NCBI GenBank assembly: GCA_947625855.1
Contig: CANQPW010000008.1
Span: 1 to 33,414 of the forward strand
Direction: 5' to 3'
DNA from: an uncultured Clostridia bacterium
GTDB lineage: Bacteria; Bacillota; Clostridia; TANB77; CAG-465
DNA length: 33,414 nt
Shown: one piece after another, positions 8,907-17,900 of the stretch
How the letters are laid out: each line of letters starts with the position of its first letter
Position numbering within the stretch: the stretch's first letter is position 1
Program-made: the position numbers and the translations under genes
The notes under the pieces: model-generated
Database searches by the model: none
Told to the model about the DNA's origin: nothing
What the model saw: the letters and a program-made list of their open reading frames with translations, nothing else

Positions 8907-9122
8907 ATGAAAGACGAAAAATTGAATTTATCATTAATTGAAGAAGACAAAACTTCTCTTCCAAGAAGAGGAGGAAATTATGTTAGTGATGAGGAAAAGG
9001 CAAGAGCAGAACTTGAAAAGACAAAAAAGAAATTAAGAGACTATAACTCTAATCGTGATCATGGTAGTGATAGTAAAGATGATGATCATCCGTTTTTCTG
9101 GGGTGAGGGAAGTTGTAGATGA
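8907..9122 (+). CDS. Candidate RiPP precursor peptide (71 aa)
   Basis: MKDEKLNLSLIEEDKTSLPRRGGNYVSDEEKARAELEKTKKKLRDYNSNRDHGSDSKDDDHPFFWGEGSCR; AAGGAG RBS 8 nt before ATG 8907; immediately upstream of a radical SAM/SPASM gene with a 1-nt gap. Confidence 0.65.
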   Translation: MKDEKLNLSLIEEDKTSLPRRGGNYVSDEEKARAELEKTKKKLRDYNSNRDHGSDSKDDDHPFFWGEGSCR

Positions 9123-9123
9123 T

Positions 9124-11376
9124 ATGAAAAGAGTTCCTTTTCAAGGACAAATTGAAATTACAAATATATGTAATTTTAAATGTGTTCATTGTTATATAAT
9201 AAACTCCAAAAATCAAAAACCTAGTTTTCTATCATATAATGTTATTAAATCTGTAATTGATGAACTTTTTGAAATGGGGTGTGAAATCATTACAATCACA
9301 GGTGGTGAATGTATGTTACATCCTGATTTTGAAAAAATATATATGTATATTTGGAAAAAAGGAATAAAAGTAAATATTTTTACAAATGCATCATTAATTA
9401 CAGAAAGAATAGTATCTTTATTTAAAAATTATATGCCAAACTGTGTTGAAGTTAGTCTTTATGGGGCTTCTTCATCAAGTTATAATAACGTGACTAAATC
9501 ATGTAGCTTTTCTGATGTAATAAATGGATTAAAGTTATTGCAAGAGAATAAAATTAATTTGCAGATAAAAATAATAGTGCTTAAACAAAATCAGTATGAA
9601 TTAGAAGAAATGAAAAGATTAGCTTGTAAATATACAAATAATCTTGTAAGAATTTCATATGATTTAATGCCATCTTATGATTTTTCTTTAGATGTGTTAA
9701 ATAATCTTTCTAATACTATAAGTAATAAAAGTGTAAAGAATAATGATAGGAAAAATAATAGTGCTTTTAATTGTAATGCTGGAACTTCATTTTTTTGTAT
9801 TAACTATGAAGGCAATGTTACATTATGTTCTTTTTGTAGCTTTTATAAAATGAATTTAAAAGATTATAGCTTTCGTTATATTTGGGAGTCATTTGAAAAA
9901 ATTATAGATTTACAAATTCCAAAAGATTCTGAATGTTATAATTGCACTTTGTTAAACGAATGTAAAAATTGTCCTGCAAGAACGTGGATGTTTAATAAAA
10001 AAATAGGATTGTATCCAATTCCACAATGTAAAAAAATCAGAGAATATGAAGGAGGTTTCTTAATGCAAACTAGTAAAAAAATTCTTCCTGAAACGTTTGT
10101 AAGTATTGATGGTATTACTTATTTTCGGTTAGAAAATGGTCAGATTGCTGTTGAAAAACCAAACAAGGTTATAGTTACTTCATCAAAAGAAGATATTGTT
10201 GAGTTGATAACTTTAGACTGTGATTCAAAGAAAGCAAGATTTTGGAAGATAAATAATAAGATTTATGCTTTAGCAACATCATCTTGCATTACTATTCCAG
10301 AAGATACTACTTTTGTTGATTGCTATTTATCTAGCAATTATTCTGAAGGACAGTATGTTAAATATATGTCTTCTGGTATATGTGGAATCATATATGTTAG
10401 TGAAACAGAAGTTAGTTATGTTATATCTCATGAAAAAGGCTATACAGAAATATGTTTTGAAAATAATATTTTTTACGCTGATTCAAAAGAAGGAGAAAAC
10501 AGATATCACGTTATTGGCGAATCAGGAAAATTACTAGGAACATTTCCTACTAAATGTAAAAAAGCAAAAGGATACATGTTATTTTATGATGATAACAGTA
10601 TTTATATCGATACATCTAGATTTGATGTTATTGGTGGGATTTCATCAGTAGAAATTATAGAAATGGGAATGGTAGAATGTGTAAAAGTAATAAATAGTAA
10701 TGGAATTTATTATTATACCAAGAAAATCGAATACCTTTTTGGTCCTATTCAAAATGATGAAAAACATATTATTGATAATATTTCTTGCTTTGTTTATGAG
10801 GTAGTACATAATAAAGTTTTACAAATATTTTATATCTGTGTTGGTAAAGATGGATATATCTGTAAACATATATCAAGCAAAAATGAAATTATTGAGTGCC
10901 CTGTTTCTAATTATGAAATTAAAAATAAATTCTTCTTAGCTGATAATACGTTATATATATTAGAAAATGAAGAGTTTAATCAGTTAATAAGTATAGATGG
11001 TGCCGACAAATATAGCCTATATGCAAAAGAATTTGATTGGCCTAAAGGGGCTTTCCAAATTGATATAGTTGTATACAAAAACAAAATTCCTGTTTACTTT
11101 GCATATTATATTTCAAATACTAAAAGAACATTTCATAAAGGCGCACTTGAAAAAATTTCAGATGGGTATAAAGAGCGAAACGGTGAATTTTCTCATATCT
11201 GCAAAAATGATAATGAGATTTTCGTTATTAGCCCTAATGTAGGAGTTATAATTTCTACCGAAGGAAAGAATTGTTTTAAAAAAGAATATAGAAATAAATC
11301 AATTTATATTGTTGAAAAAGAAAATGATGAAATTGGACTTTATTTTACAAACGGTAAAGAAATTAATATCGTATAA
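9124..11376 (+). CDS. Radical SAM/SPASM peptide-maturase-like protein fused to a beta-rich C-terminal domain
   Basis: CNFKCVHC (CxxxCxxC), ITGGECMLHPDF; SPASM-like CNAGTSFFCINYEGNVTLC...CYNCTLLNECKNCPARTW. Start set at ATG 9124. Confidence 0.88.
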   Translation: MKRVPFQGQIEITNICNFKCVHCYIINSKNQKPSFLSYNVIKSVIDELFEMGCEIITITGGECMLHPDFEKIYMYIWKKGIKVNIFTNASLITERIVSLFKNYMPNCVEVSLYGASSSSYNNVTKSCSFSDVINGLKLLQENKINLQIKIIVLKQNQYELEEMKRLACKYTNNLVRISYDLMPSYDFSLDVLNNLSNTISNKSVKNNDRKNNSAFNCNAGTSFFCINYEGNVTLCSFCSFYKMNLKDYSFRYIWESFEKIIDLQIPKDSECYNCTLLNECKNCPARTWMFNKKIGLYPIPQCKKIREYEGGFLMQTSKKILPETFVSIDGITYFRLENGQIAVEKPNKVIVTSSKEDIVELITLDCDSKKARFWKINNKIYALATSSCITIPEDTTFVDCYLSSNYSEGQYVKYMSSGICGIIYVSETEVSYVISHEKGYTEICFENNIFYADSKEGENRYHVIGESGKLLGTFPTKCKKAKGYMLFYDDNSIYIDTSRFDVIGGISSVEIIEMGMVECVKVINSNGIYYYTKKIEYLFGPIQNDEKHIIDNISCFVYEVVHNKVLQIFYICVGKDGYICKHISSKNEIIECPVSNYEIKNKFFLADNTLYILENEEFNQLISIDGADKYSLYAKEFDWPKGAFQIDIVVYKNKIPVYFAYYISNTKRTFHKGALEKISDGYKERNGEFSHICKNDNEIFVISPNVGVIISTEGKNCFKKEYRNKSIYIVEKENDEIGLYFTNGKEINIV

Positions 11377-11384
11377 CCTAGAAT

Positions 11385-11420
11385 ATAGCCAGCAGTTAAT
11401 TAGTTGCTGGCTATTTGTAT
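11385..11420 (+). terminator. Terminator of radical SAM gene
   Basis: ATAGCCAGCA-gttaattagt-TGCTGGCTAT perfect 10-bp stem followed by T-rich sequence. Confidence 0.75.
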
Positions 11421-11483
11421 TTAATACAATATATTGCATTTATTCTAAAATTTAGTATAATTAGTATTAAACGAGGTGAAAAA

Positions 11484-12179
11484 ATGCATAGACCACTTAT
11501 TGGAATAATAGGTAAAGTTGAACCAAAGCATGGTGAAGATATTTGGCATAGAATTGATGAAGTCGATGAAATAAGATATTTAATTGTAAAGAGTGGTGGT
11601 ACAGCTATAACGCTATTACCAACAGAAGAGACTTTAAAATTTAATGATAATGATATTCATGATGATAAAGTTTTAAGTGATGAAGAAATAAAAGAATTAT
11701 ATAGACAAATAGACTTATGTGATGGATTTGTATTACAAGGCGGATTATATAGTTCAAACTATGAAATAGAAATAGCTAAAAAAGTTATAGAATTAGATAA
11801 ACCACTTATTGGAATTTGTGCAGGCTTTAATAATATTTTAAGAGCATTAGGTACAGATGTAGTTGAAGATAAAACAAAAAGTCATGATATATATGATAAA
11901 GATTATAGGCATAAAATATATGTTTCTACTGAAACTAAACTATATAGTTTAATAAATAAGGAAGAATATTTTGTAAATAGCATACATAGTATGATAGCTC
12001 CAAAAGAAAATGTTGAGGGCTATGCAAAAATTTCATCAACTTCTTATGATGGCTTAGTAGAGAGTTTTGAGTTAGATAATAAAAAGTTTGTAATGGGGAT
12101 AAAATGGCATCCAGAACTAATGTTAGAAGATGAATTTACTAAAAATTTATTTAAAGAGTTTATTGAAAAATGTAAATAA
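11484..12179 (+). CDS. Class I glutamine amidotransferase-like gamma-glutamyl hydrolase (PuuD-like, peptidase C26)
   Basis: RPLIGIIG, DGFVLQGG, KPLIGICAGFNNI, NSIHSMI, GIKWHPEL. Start at ATG 11484 after GAGGTG. Confidence 0.88.
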   Translation: MHRPLIGIIGKVEPKHGEDIWHRIDEVDEIRYLIVKSGGTAITLLPTEETLKFNDNDIHDDKVLSDEEIKELYRQIDLCDGFVLQGGLYSSNYEIEIAKKVIELDKPLIGICAGFNNILRALGTDVVEDKTKSHDIYDKDYRHKIYVSTETKLYSLINKEEYFVNSIHSMIAPKENVEGYAKISSTSYDGLVESFELDNKKFVMGIKWHPELMLEDEFTKNLFKEFIEKCK

Positions 12180-12197
12180 AGGTGGTGTTATAAAATA

Positions 12198-12707
12198 ATG
12201 GAAAATATAATAATAAGAGATATTAGAAAGCAGGATATACCTGATGTTGTAGATATTCAAATAAATGGATGGAAAACAGCATATAAAGGAATAATAGATG
12301 ATAATTATCTAGCTACAATGAGTAAAGAAGAAAAAATAAAAAAAAGACAAAATGATTATATGTTAAATGGATTTATAATTGCTAAACTAAATGATGAAAT
12401 AGTTGGATTTTGTAGGTATATAGATAATAATAGTCATTCTCCTGAGGTAAAAGGTGCTGATTGTGAATTACTTGCAATATATGTAAAATCTAATTTAAAA
12501 AATAATGGAATTGGTACAAAGTTATTTCAATATGTGAAAAATGAGTTTATAACAAAAGGAAAAAATAAAATGATATTGTGGTGTTTAAAAGATAATGAAG
12601 CCTCTAAAAAATTTTACACAAAAATGGGTGGAAAAATAATATGTGAACGTCCAATAGATATAGGAAATAAAAGCTATCAAGAAGTATGTTTCTTATATAA
12701 TATTTAA
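12198..12707 (+). CDS. GNAT family N-acetyltransferase
   Basis: IIIRDIRKQDIPDVVDIQINGWKTAYKGII; LLAIYVKSNLKNNGIGTKLF; NEASKKFYTKMGG. Confidence 0.9.
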   Translation: MENIIIRDIRKQDIPDVVDIQINGWKTAYKGIIDDNYLATMSKEEKIKKRQNDYMLNGFIIAKLNDEIVGFCRYIDNNSHSPEVKGADCELLAIYVKSNLKNNGIGTKLFQYVKNEFITKGKNKMILWCLKDNEASKKFYTKMGGKIICERPIDIGNKSYQEVCFLYNI

Positions 12708-12767
12708 AATAATAAGGCTAATTTATCAATTGAGAGAAGAGCTAAAAATAATGAATATATAAAAAGT

Positions 12768-13385
12768 ATGGGAATTGCCTGTCTTGAAACTTTACCACTT
12801 GTTGAATCAAGTTCTGAAATTAAGTTAAAAAATTTAGATAAAATATGTAAAAGAGCAATATCTTGTCTATTAGCAAGTAATCTTGCATGTGATATTGAAG
12901 AAGGAAAAGATTATGATAAGTCTAGGACTCAAATTTTAGAGTTACTAAAAATATTTGGTGTTGAAAATGAGTTATTACCAAATGAAAAAAGATTATTTGA
13001 TAATAATTATACAGAACAAGATGTAGTAAATGTTTCTTGGACATATGAATGTTACGTTTCATTAGTATGGGCTTTAGGATTAGTTGATAGTGATGAGATA
13101 AAAATACCAAGAGATACATATGGCTATAAAGAGGCAATTGATTTTGTTAGTAATTGTAAAAGTTTTGCAGAATTTAAAAGTAAAACTAAAATTAGAAATG
13201 TTGAAGAAATTTTAGATATGGTAGATTTATATTATCGTTATCATTGGGCTTGTGAAGAAAAAAGAATAAATCCTGATACTGATATTGGAGTGCTTAATAG
13301 TGAAGTTGTTTGGGAAAGAAGAAGAGGACTAGAATGGCTAATATCAGATATTGATGATTGGAATGAGATTTCTTTGGATACATAA
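12768..13385 (+). CDS. DUF4272-like protein, 5' boundary uncertain
   Basis: IACLETLPLVESSSEIKLKNLDKICKRAISCLLAS and WERRRGLEWLISDIDDWNEISLDT resemble DUF4272; no good RBS at this ATG. Confidence 0.6.
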   Translation: MGIACLETLPLVESSSEIKLKNLDKICKRAISCLLASNLACDIEEGKDYDKSRTQILELLKIFGVENELLPNEKRLFDNNYTEQDVVNVSWTYECYVSLVWALGLVDSDEIKIPRDTYGYKEAIDFVSNCKSFAEFKSKTKIRNVEEILDMVDLYYRYHWACEEKRINPDTDIGVLNSEVVWERRRGLEWLISDIDDWNEISLDT

Positions 13386-13415
13386 AATAAAAATTTTAGA
13401 GGAAAGGAGTTTTAA

Positions 13416-13916
13416 ATGGAAAAAAGAGATTTATATGATTTAAATCGAAATCTTACAGGAGAAACAATTTTAAAAGGAGATGAAACTCCTAAAGGAAGAT
13501 ATATAATAGTAGTTTTAGTATTCATGCAAAATTCTAAAGGAGATTTCTTAATTCAAAAAAGAAGCAAAAGAAAAGATGGAAAATACGCAACTACTGGAGG
13601 TCATCCAAAATCAGGAGAAGATAGCATTCAAGGAGTATTAACAGAAGTAGAAGAAGAAATTGGTATAAAATTAAATCCAAATGATTTACAGTTATATTAT
13701 TCAGGTAGATCAGAAAAAGAAAGAGTTTTTTGGGATGATTACTATATAAAAATTGATATAGAAGATATAAAAAAATTAAAATTACAAGAAGATGAAGTAG
13801 AAGATGTTGAATGGTTTTCTGCAAATCAAATTGTAGAGTTAATGAAACAAGATAAATTTTTAAGAAATCATTATGAAGAGTTTGAAATTTTAATGGATTG
13901 GTTAAAAAATAAATAA
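13416..13916 (+). CDS. NUDIX hydrolase (IDI-like)
   Basis: GHPKSGEDSIQGVLTEVEEEIGI NUDIX box; GGAAAGGAG RBS. Confidence 0.9.
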   Translation: MEKRDLYDLNRNLTGETILKGDETPKGRYIIVVLVFMQNSKGDFLIQKRSKRKDGKYATTGGHPKSGEDSIQGVLTEVEEEIGIKLNPNDLQLYYSGRSEKERVFWDDYYIKIDIEDIKKLKLQEDEVEDVEWFSANQIVELMKQDKFLRNHYEEFEILMDWLKNK

Positions 13917-13943
13917 AATGGTATTTAAATTGTAATTTAATAG

Positions 13944-13980
13944 AATAAAACTCGAATTTTTTAGGTTCGAGTTTTATTTA
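13944..13980. terminator. Terminator with 13-bp perfect stem
   Basis: AATAAAACTCGAA-ttttttagg-TTCGAGTTTTATT. Confidence 0.75.
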
Positions 13981-14266
13981 TATTTTTTTATTTTATATTT
14001 TATTATTATTTATTTTTATATTATAGGAAAAATCGATTTTAAAGATAAAAATCGAAGGTAAAAGAAAGCATGATAAAAGAGCATACATAGTATGCTAAAA
14101 AAATTATGTAAATTAATTTTTGGAAGCAAATAAAAAAACAATACAAAATCTCCTTATTAAAAACAGTATGATAATTATATATTGAGATAAAACTATTGTA
14201 AAATTATGTAAAATTATATATAATAATTACATAAATATTGTTCTTGTTAGAAAGGAGTTTTGGGAT

Positions 14267-14854
14267 ATGTCTGAAAAGAAAAGTAATGAGGTAACAATTA
14301 AAATAGTTGATACAAAAGAAAATTTAATAAAATTACTAGAAGAAAAGGGTTTTAAAAAAGGTAATACATTTTCTTTAGATGATTATTATTTTATCCCAAA
14401 TAATATAGATTTGGATAAATTATCTACAAGAGAAATATTATCAAAAGCCGTTATTATACGATATATTACAGAGGGAGCTGATGTGTTCCAAGAAATTACT
14501 TTTAAAACAAAAAATATAGATGAAAACGGTAATATACTATCTCAAGATTCAATAAATTGTTATGTAAAAGATATTGAAGAAGCAAAAAAATTATTTAAAG
14601 CTATTGGATATACAGAAATAATGAATATAAAAGAAAACGATATTATTTATTACAAAGATAAATTTGAACTTGCATTAAAATTTGTTAAAAATGGTGATTT
14701 GCTAATAGAAGTAGAAACTGAGGAAAATACAAAATGGGATACAATAGATAATATAATAAAAATTATAGAAGAACTTAATTTACCAATAGAAAAGAATAAT
14801 TATTTTATAAAAAAAGCTGAAATTGAACTAAATAAAGTATTAAAAAGAGCTTAA
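14267..14854 (+). CDS. CYTH-like domain protein
   Basis: EVTIKIVDTKENLIKLLEEKGF; VIIRYITE...FQEITFKTKN; DLLIEVETEENTKW: charged-strand pattern of CYTH proteins. Confidence 0.6.
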   Translation: MSEKKSNEVTIKIVDTKENLIKLLEEKGFKKGNTFSLDDYYFIPNNIDLDKLSTREILSKAVIIRYITEGADVFQEITFKTKNIDENGNILSQDSINCYVKDIEEAKKLFKAIGYTEIMNIKENDIIYYKDKFELALKFVKNGDLLIEVETEENTKWDTIDNIIKIIEELNLPIEKNNYFIKKAEIELNKVLKRA

Positions 14855-14873
14855 AAATAATATATTAAATTTT

Positions 14874-14906
14874 AAATATCATTCTAAAAGGATGATATTT
14901 TTTTTG
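14874..14906 (+). terminator. Terminator upstream of NRPS operon
   Basis: AAATATCATtctaaaaggATGATATTTTTTTT. Confidence 0.7.
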
Positions 14907-14931
14907 GAATAATAATAATTTATTTGTTCTG

Positions 14932-14960
14932 TTGAATAAAGTTTTATTATTTGATATACT
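14932..14960 (+). promoter_or_regulatory. Promoter of NRPS-histidine kinase operon
   Basis: TTGAAT (14932-14937), 17 nt, TATACT (14955-14960). Confidence 0.6.
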
Positions 14961-14998
14961 AAGGTCATAAATTGAGTAATAGAAAAGGGGAGCAATAT

Positions 14999-17900
14999 AT
15001 GGAAAAAGAAATGTATGAATTAACGTCACCACAAAATAATATTTGGCTTATAGATAGAGTATATGAAAATAGCAGTATAAATCTTATAACAGGAATTACA
15101 AATATAGAAAAAGATTTTAGTGTTAAAATTTGTAAAGAGGCTATAAACCAAATAGTAAAAGTAAATGATGCAATGAGAATAAATGTAAAATTGGTAGAAG
15201 GTAAAGTGTATCAATTTGTAAAAGACTATAAATATGATGATTTAGAAGTAATAGATATGAGTTCTAATACTCAAGAAGAAATAGAAGAATATATAAAAAA
15301 TATTGCAAAAGAGAAAATAGATATATTTTCTTCAAAACTTTATGATTTTAAAGTTTTAAAATACTCAAATGATAGAGGGGCTATACTTTTAAGAGTACAT
15401 CATATAATATCAGATGCTTGGAGTGTTGCAAAGATAACTGAACAGTTTACAACAAATTATAATATTTTAAAAGAAAATAAAGCATTAGAAGATGAAACAA
15501 AACCAAGTTATTTAGAGTTTATAAATTCACAAAAGGAATATATAAATAGTGATAAGTATATAAAAGATGAAGAATATTTTAAAGAGTATTTAAAAGATAT
15601 AAATGACATTTCTTCTTCTTTAAAAGGTGCAAGTGATAATATATCAAATATTTCAAAAAGATATAATGTAAAATTAGATGAAGAAATAAATAAAAAAATA
15701 ATTGATTTTTGTAAAGAAAATAAAATATCTATATTTGTATTGTTTTTAACAATATTATCAATATATGTGTATAGAGTAAAAAATAATAATGATGTTATAA
15801 TTGGAACTCCTATACTAAATAGGTCTAATTTTAAAGAAAAACAGACTTTAGGACTTTATATAACTACACTTCCAATTAGAATAAAACTTGAAGATGATAT
15901 AAAAGTTTTAGATTTGTTAAAAAGTGTATCTATGAATACTATGACCTCATTTAGACATCAAAAATATCCATATGATAAGATTTTAAGTGATATAAGGAAA
16001 AAAAGTAATCAAAAATCAAATTTATACAGTATTTTACTATCATATCAGAATGCTAGAGTAAGTTTTGAAAATGAGGGAGAATTTTCTACTAAATGGTATC
16101 CAAATAATGCTCAAAACGAAGAACTACAAATGCATATATTAGATATGGATAGTACAGGCGTATTTGAAATAAATTATGATTATTTAGAAGAACTATTTAC
16201 AAAAGATGAAATTGAATTTTTACATAAAAGACTAATTACTATGATTGAGAGTCTAATTTGTGATGTAGATATCAAAGTAGGAAATATAGAAATTATATCA
16301 AATACAGAAAAAAGACTTTTAAATAGTTTTAATGATACACAAAAAACATATAGAAAAAATGTATCTGTAATAGATTTATTTGAGGAAAATGTGCAAAAAT
16401 ATCCTCAAAAAACAGCTTTAGTGTTTGGAAATAAAAAGTTTTCGTATTCACTATTAAATGAAAAAGCAAATATATTAGCATATGAGTTATTAGAAAATGG
16501 TGTAAAACCAAATAGTACAGTATCATTGCTTTTAAATAGAGATGAAAATTTAATAATTGCTATTCTTGCTGTACTTAAATGTAGAGCAGCATATCTTCCT
16601 ATTGACTCGAAATTTCCAGAAAGTAGAATAAAATATATATTACAAAATAGTAATACTAAATTAGTTATAAAAAACAGTAATTTAAGTATAAATTTAAAAG
16701 ATTTAGATATAAAAGAATTAAGTATAGATTTTGACAAAAAAGAAGATTCTTTACTTAAAACAAATCTAAATATATCATTTATACCAAATAGTGTAAATTA
16801 TTTAATTTATACATCTGGTTCAACAGGAAATCCAAAAGGTGTTATGATATCTTGTGAGAATTTACTAAATTTTGTATATGGTATAAATGAGGTATTAAAT
16901 ATATCTGAAAATGATAGAGTTGTATCTGTTACTACAATATCTTTTGATATATTTGAACTTGAACTTTGGGTTACACTACTAAATGGTGCAACAATTGTTT
17001 TAGCAAATGATGAAGAATGTATTAATAGTAGTAAATTAAATAGGCTATGTTTGAAAAATAACGTTAATATTATTCAAACTACTCCAACTAAATTAAAAAT
17101 GCTTGCAAATGTATCTGAGTATTTACGTAATATGGATAAAATATTACTTGGAGGAGAAAAAATACCAAAAGATATTGTTGATAGGCTAAAAGCTATTACA
17201 AAGGCAAGTATTTATGATGTTTATGGACCTACTGAAACTACTGTATGGTCTACTATACAAGATATAACAAATAGTACAAAAATATCTGCTGGAAAACCTA
17301 TTTCTAATACAAAAATATATATTTTAGATGAAAAAAATAAGGTGTTACCACTAGGTGTTGAAGGACAAATTGCAATAGCAGGAGATGGAGTATTTTTAGG
17401 ATACTATGGAAATAAAGAGGCAACTAGTAAAAATTATGTTTATTCTGAGCCTTTAGGTGAAAAGGTATATCTTACAGGTGATCTTGGAAGAATAAATTTT
17501 GATCTTACACTTACTATTTTAGATAGAATTGATTTACAAATAAAATTAAACGGACAAAGAATTGAACTTGAAGATATAGAAAAAAATATTTTAGAATATG
17601 ATAATATAGCTGATGTTGCAGTAGGACTAAAGGATAATAGATTTCTTGTATGCTATTATGTAAGAGAAAGTAAAGAAAAAGAGATTAATACTAATGATTT
17701 TGTAAATTTCTTGTATAATAGGCTCCCTATATATATGGTACCTACTGTATACAAAGAATTAGATAATTTACCACTTACTTTAAATGGAAAAGTTGATAGA
17801 AAAACTTTAAATAACTTAGATGTAGAAATAGAAAGTCATATATTATATGAAAAACCTCAAACAGATTTACAAAATATAATATTTTCTATTTGGTCTAAAG

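Noticed and set aside
7456-11420. Complete integrative element inserted at the tRNA
   Set aside because: No integrase, excisionase or repeated copy of the tRNA 3' end was found within the window.
11484-12179. PuuD-like hydrolase as part of the RiPP cassette
   Set aside because: Separated by a strong terminator and has its own RBS; no evidence for co-transcription.
14029-14095. AAAATCGATTTT palindrome and GCATACATAGTATGC inverted repeat in the 13917-14266 intergenic region
   Set aside because: Short palindromes in AT-rich noncoding DNA with no clear link to a promoter; insufficient support for a feature.
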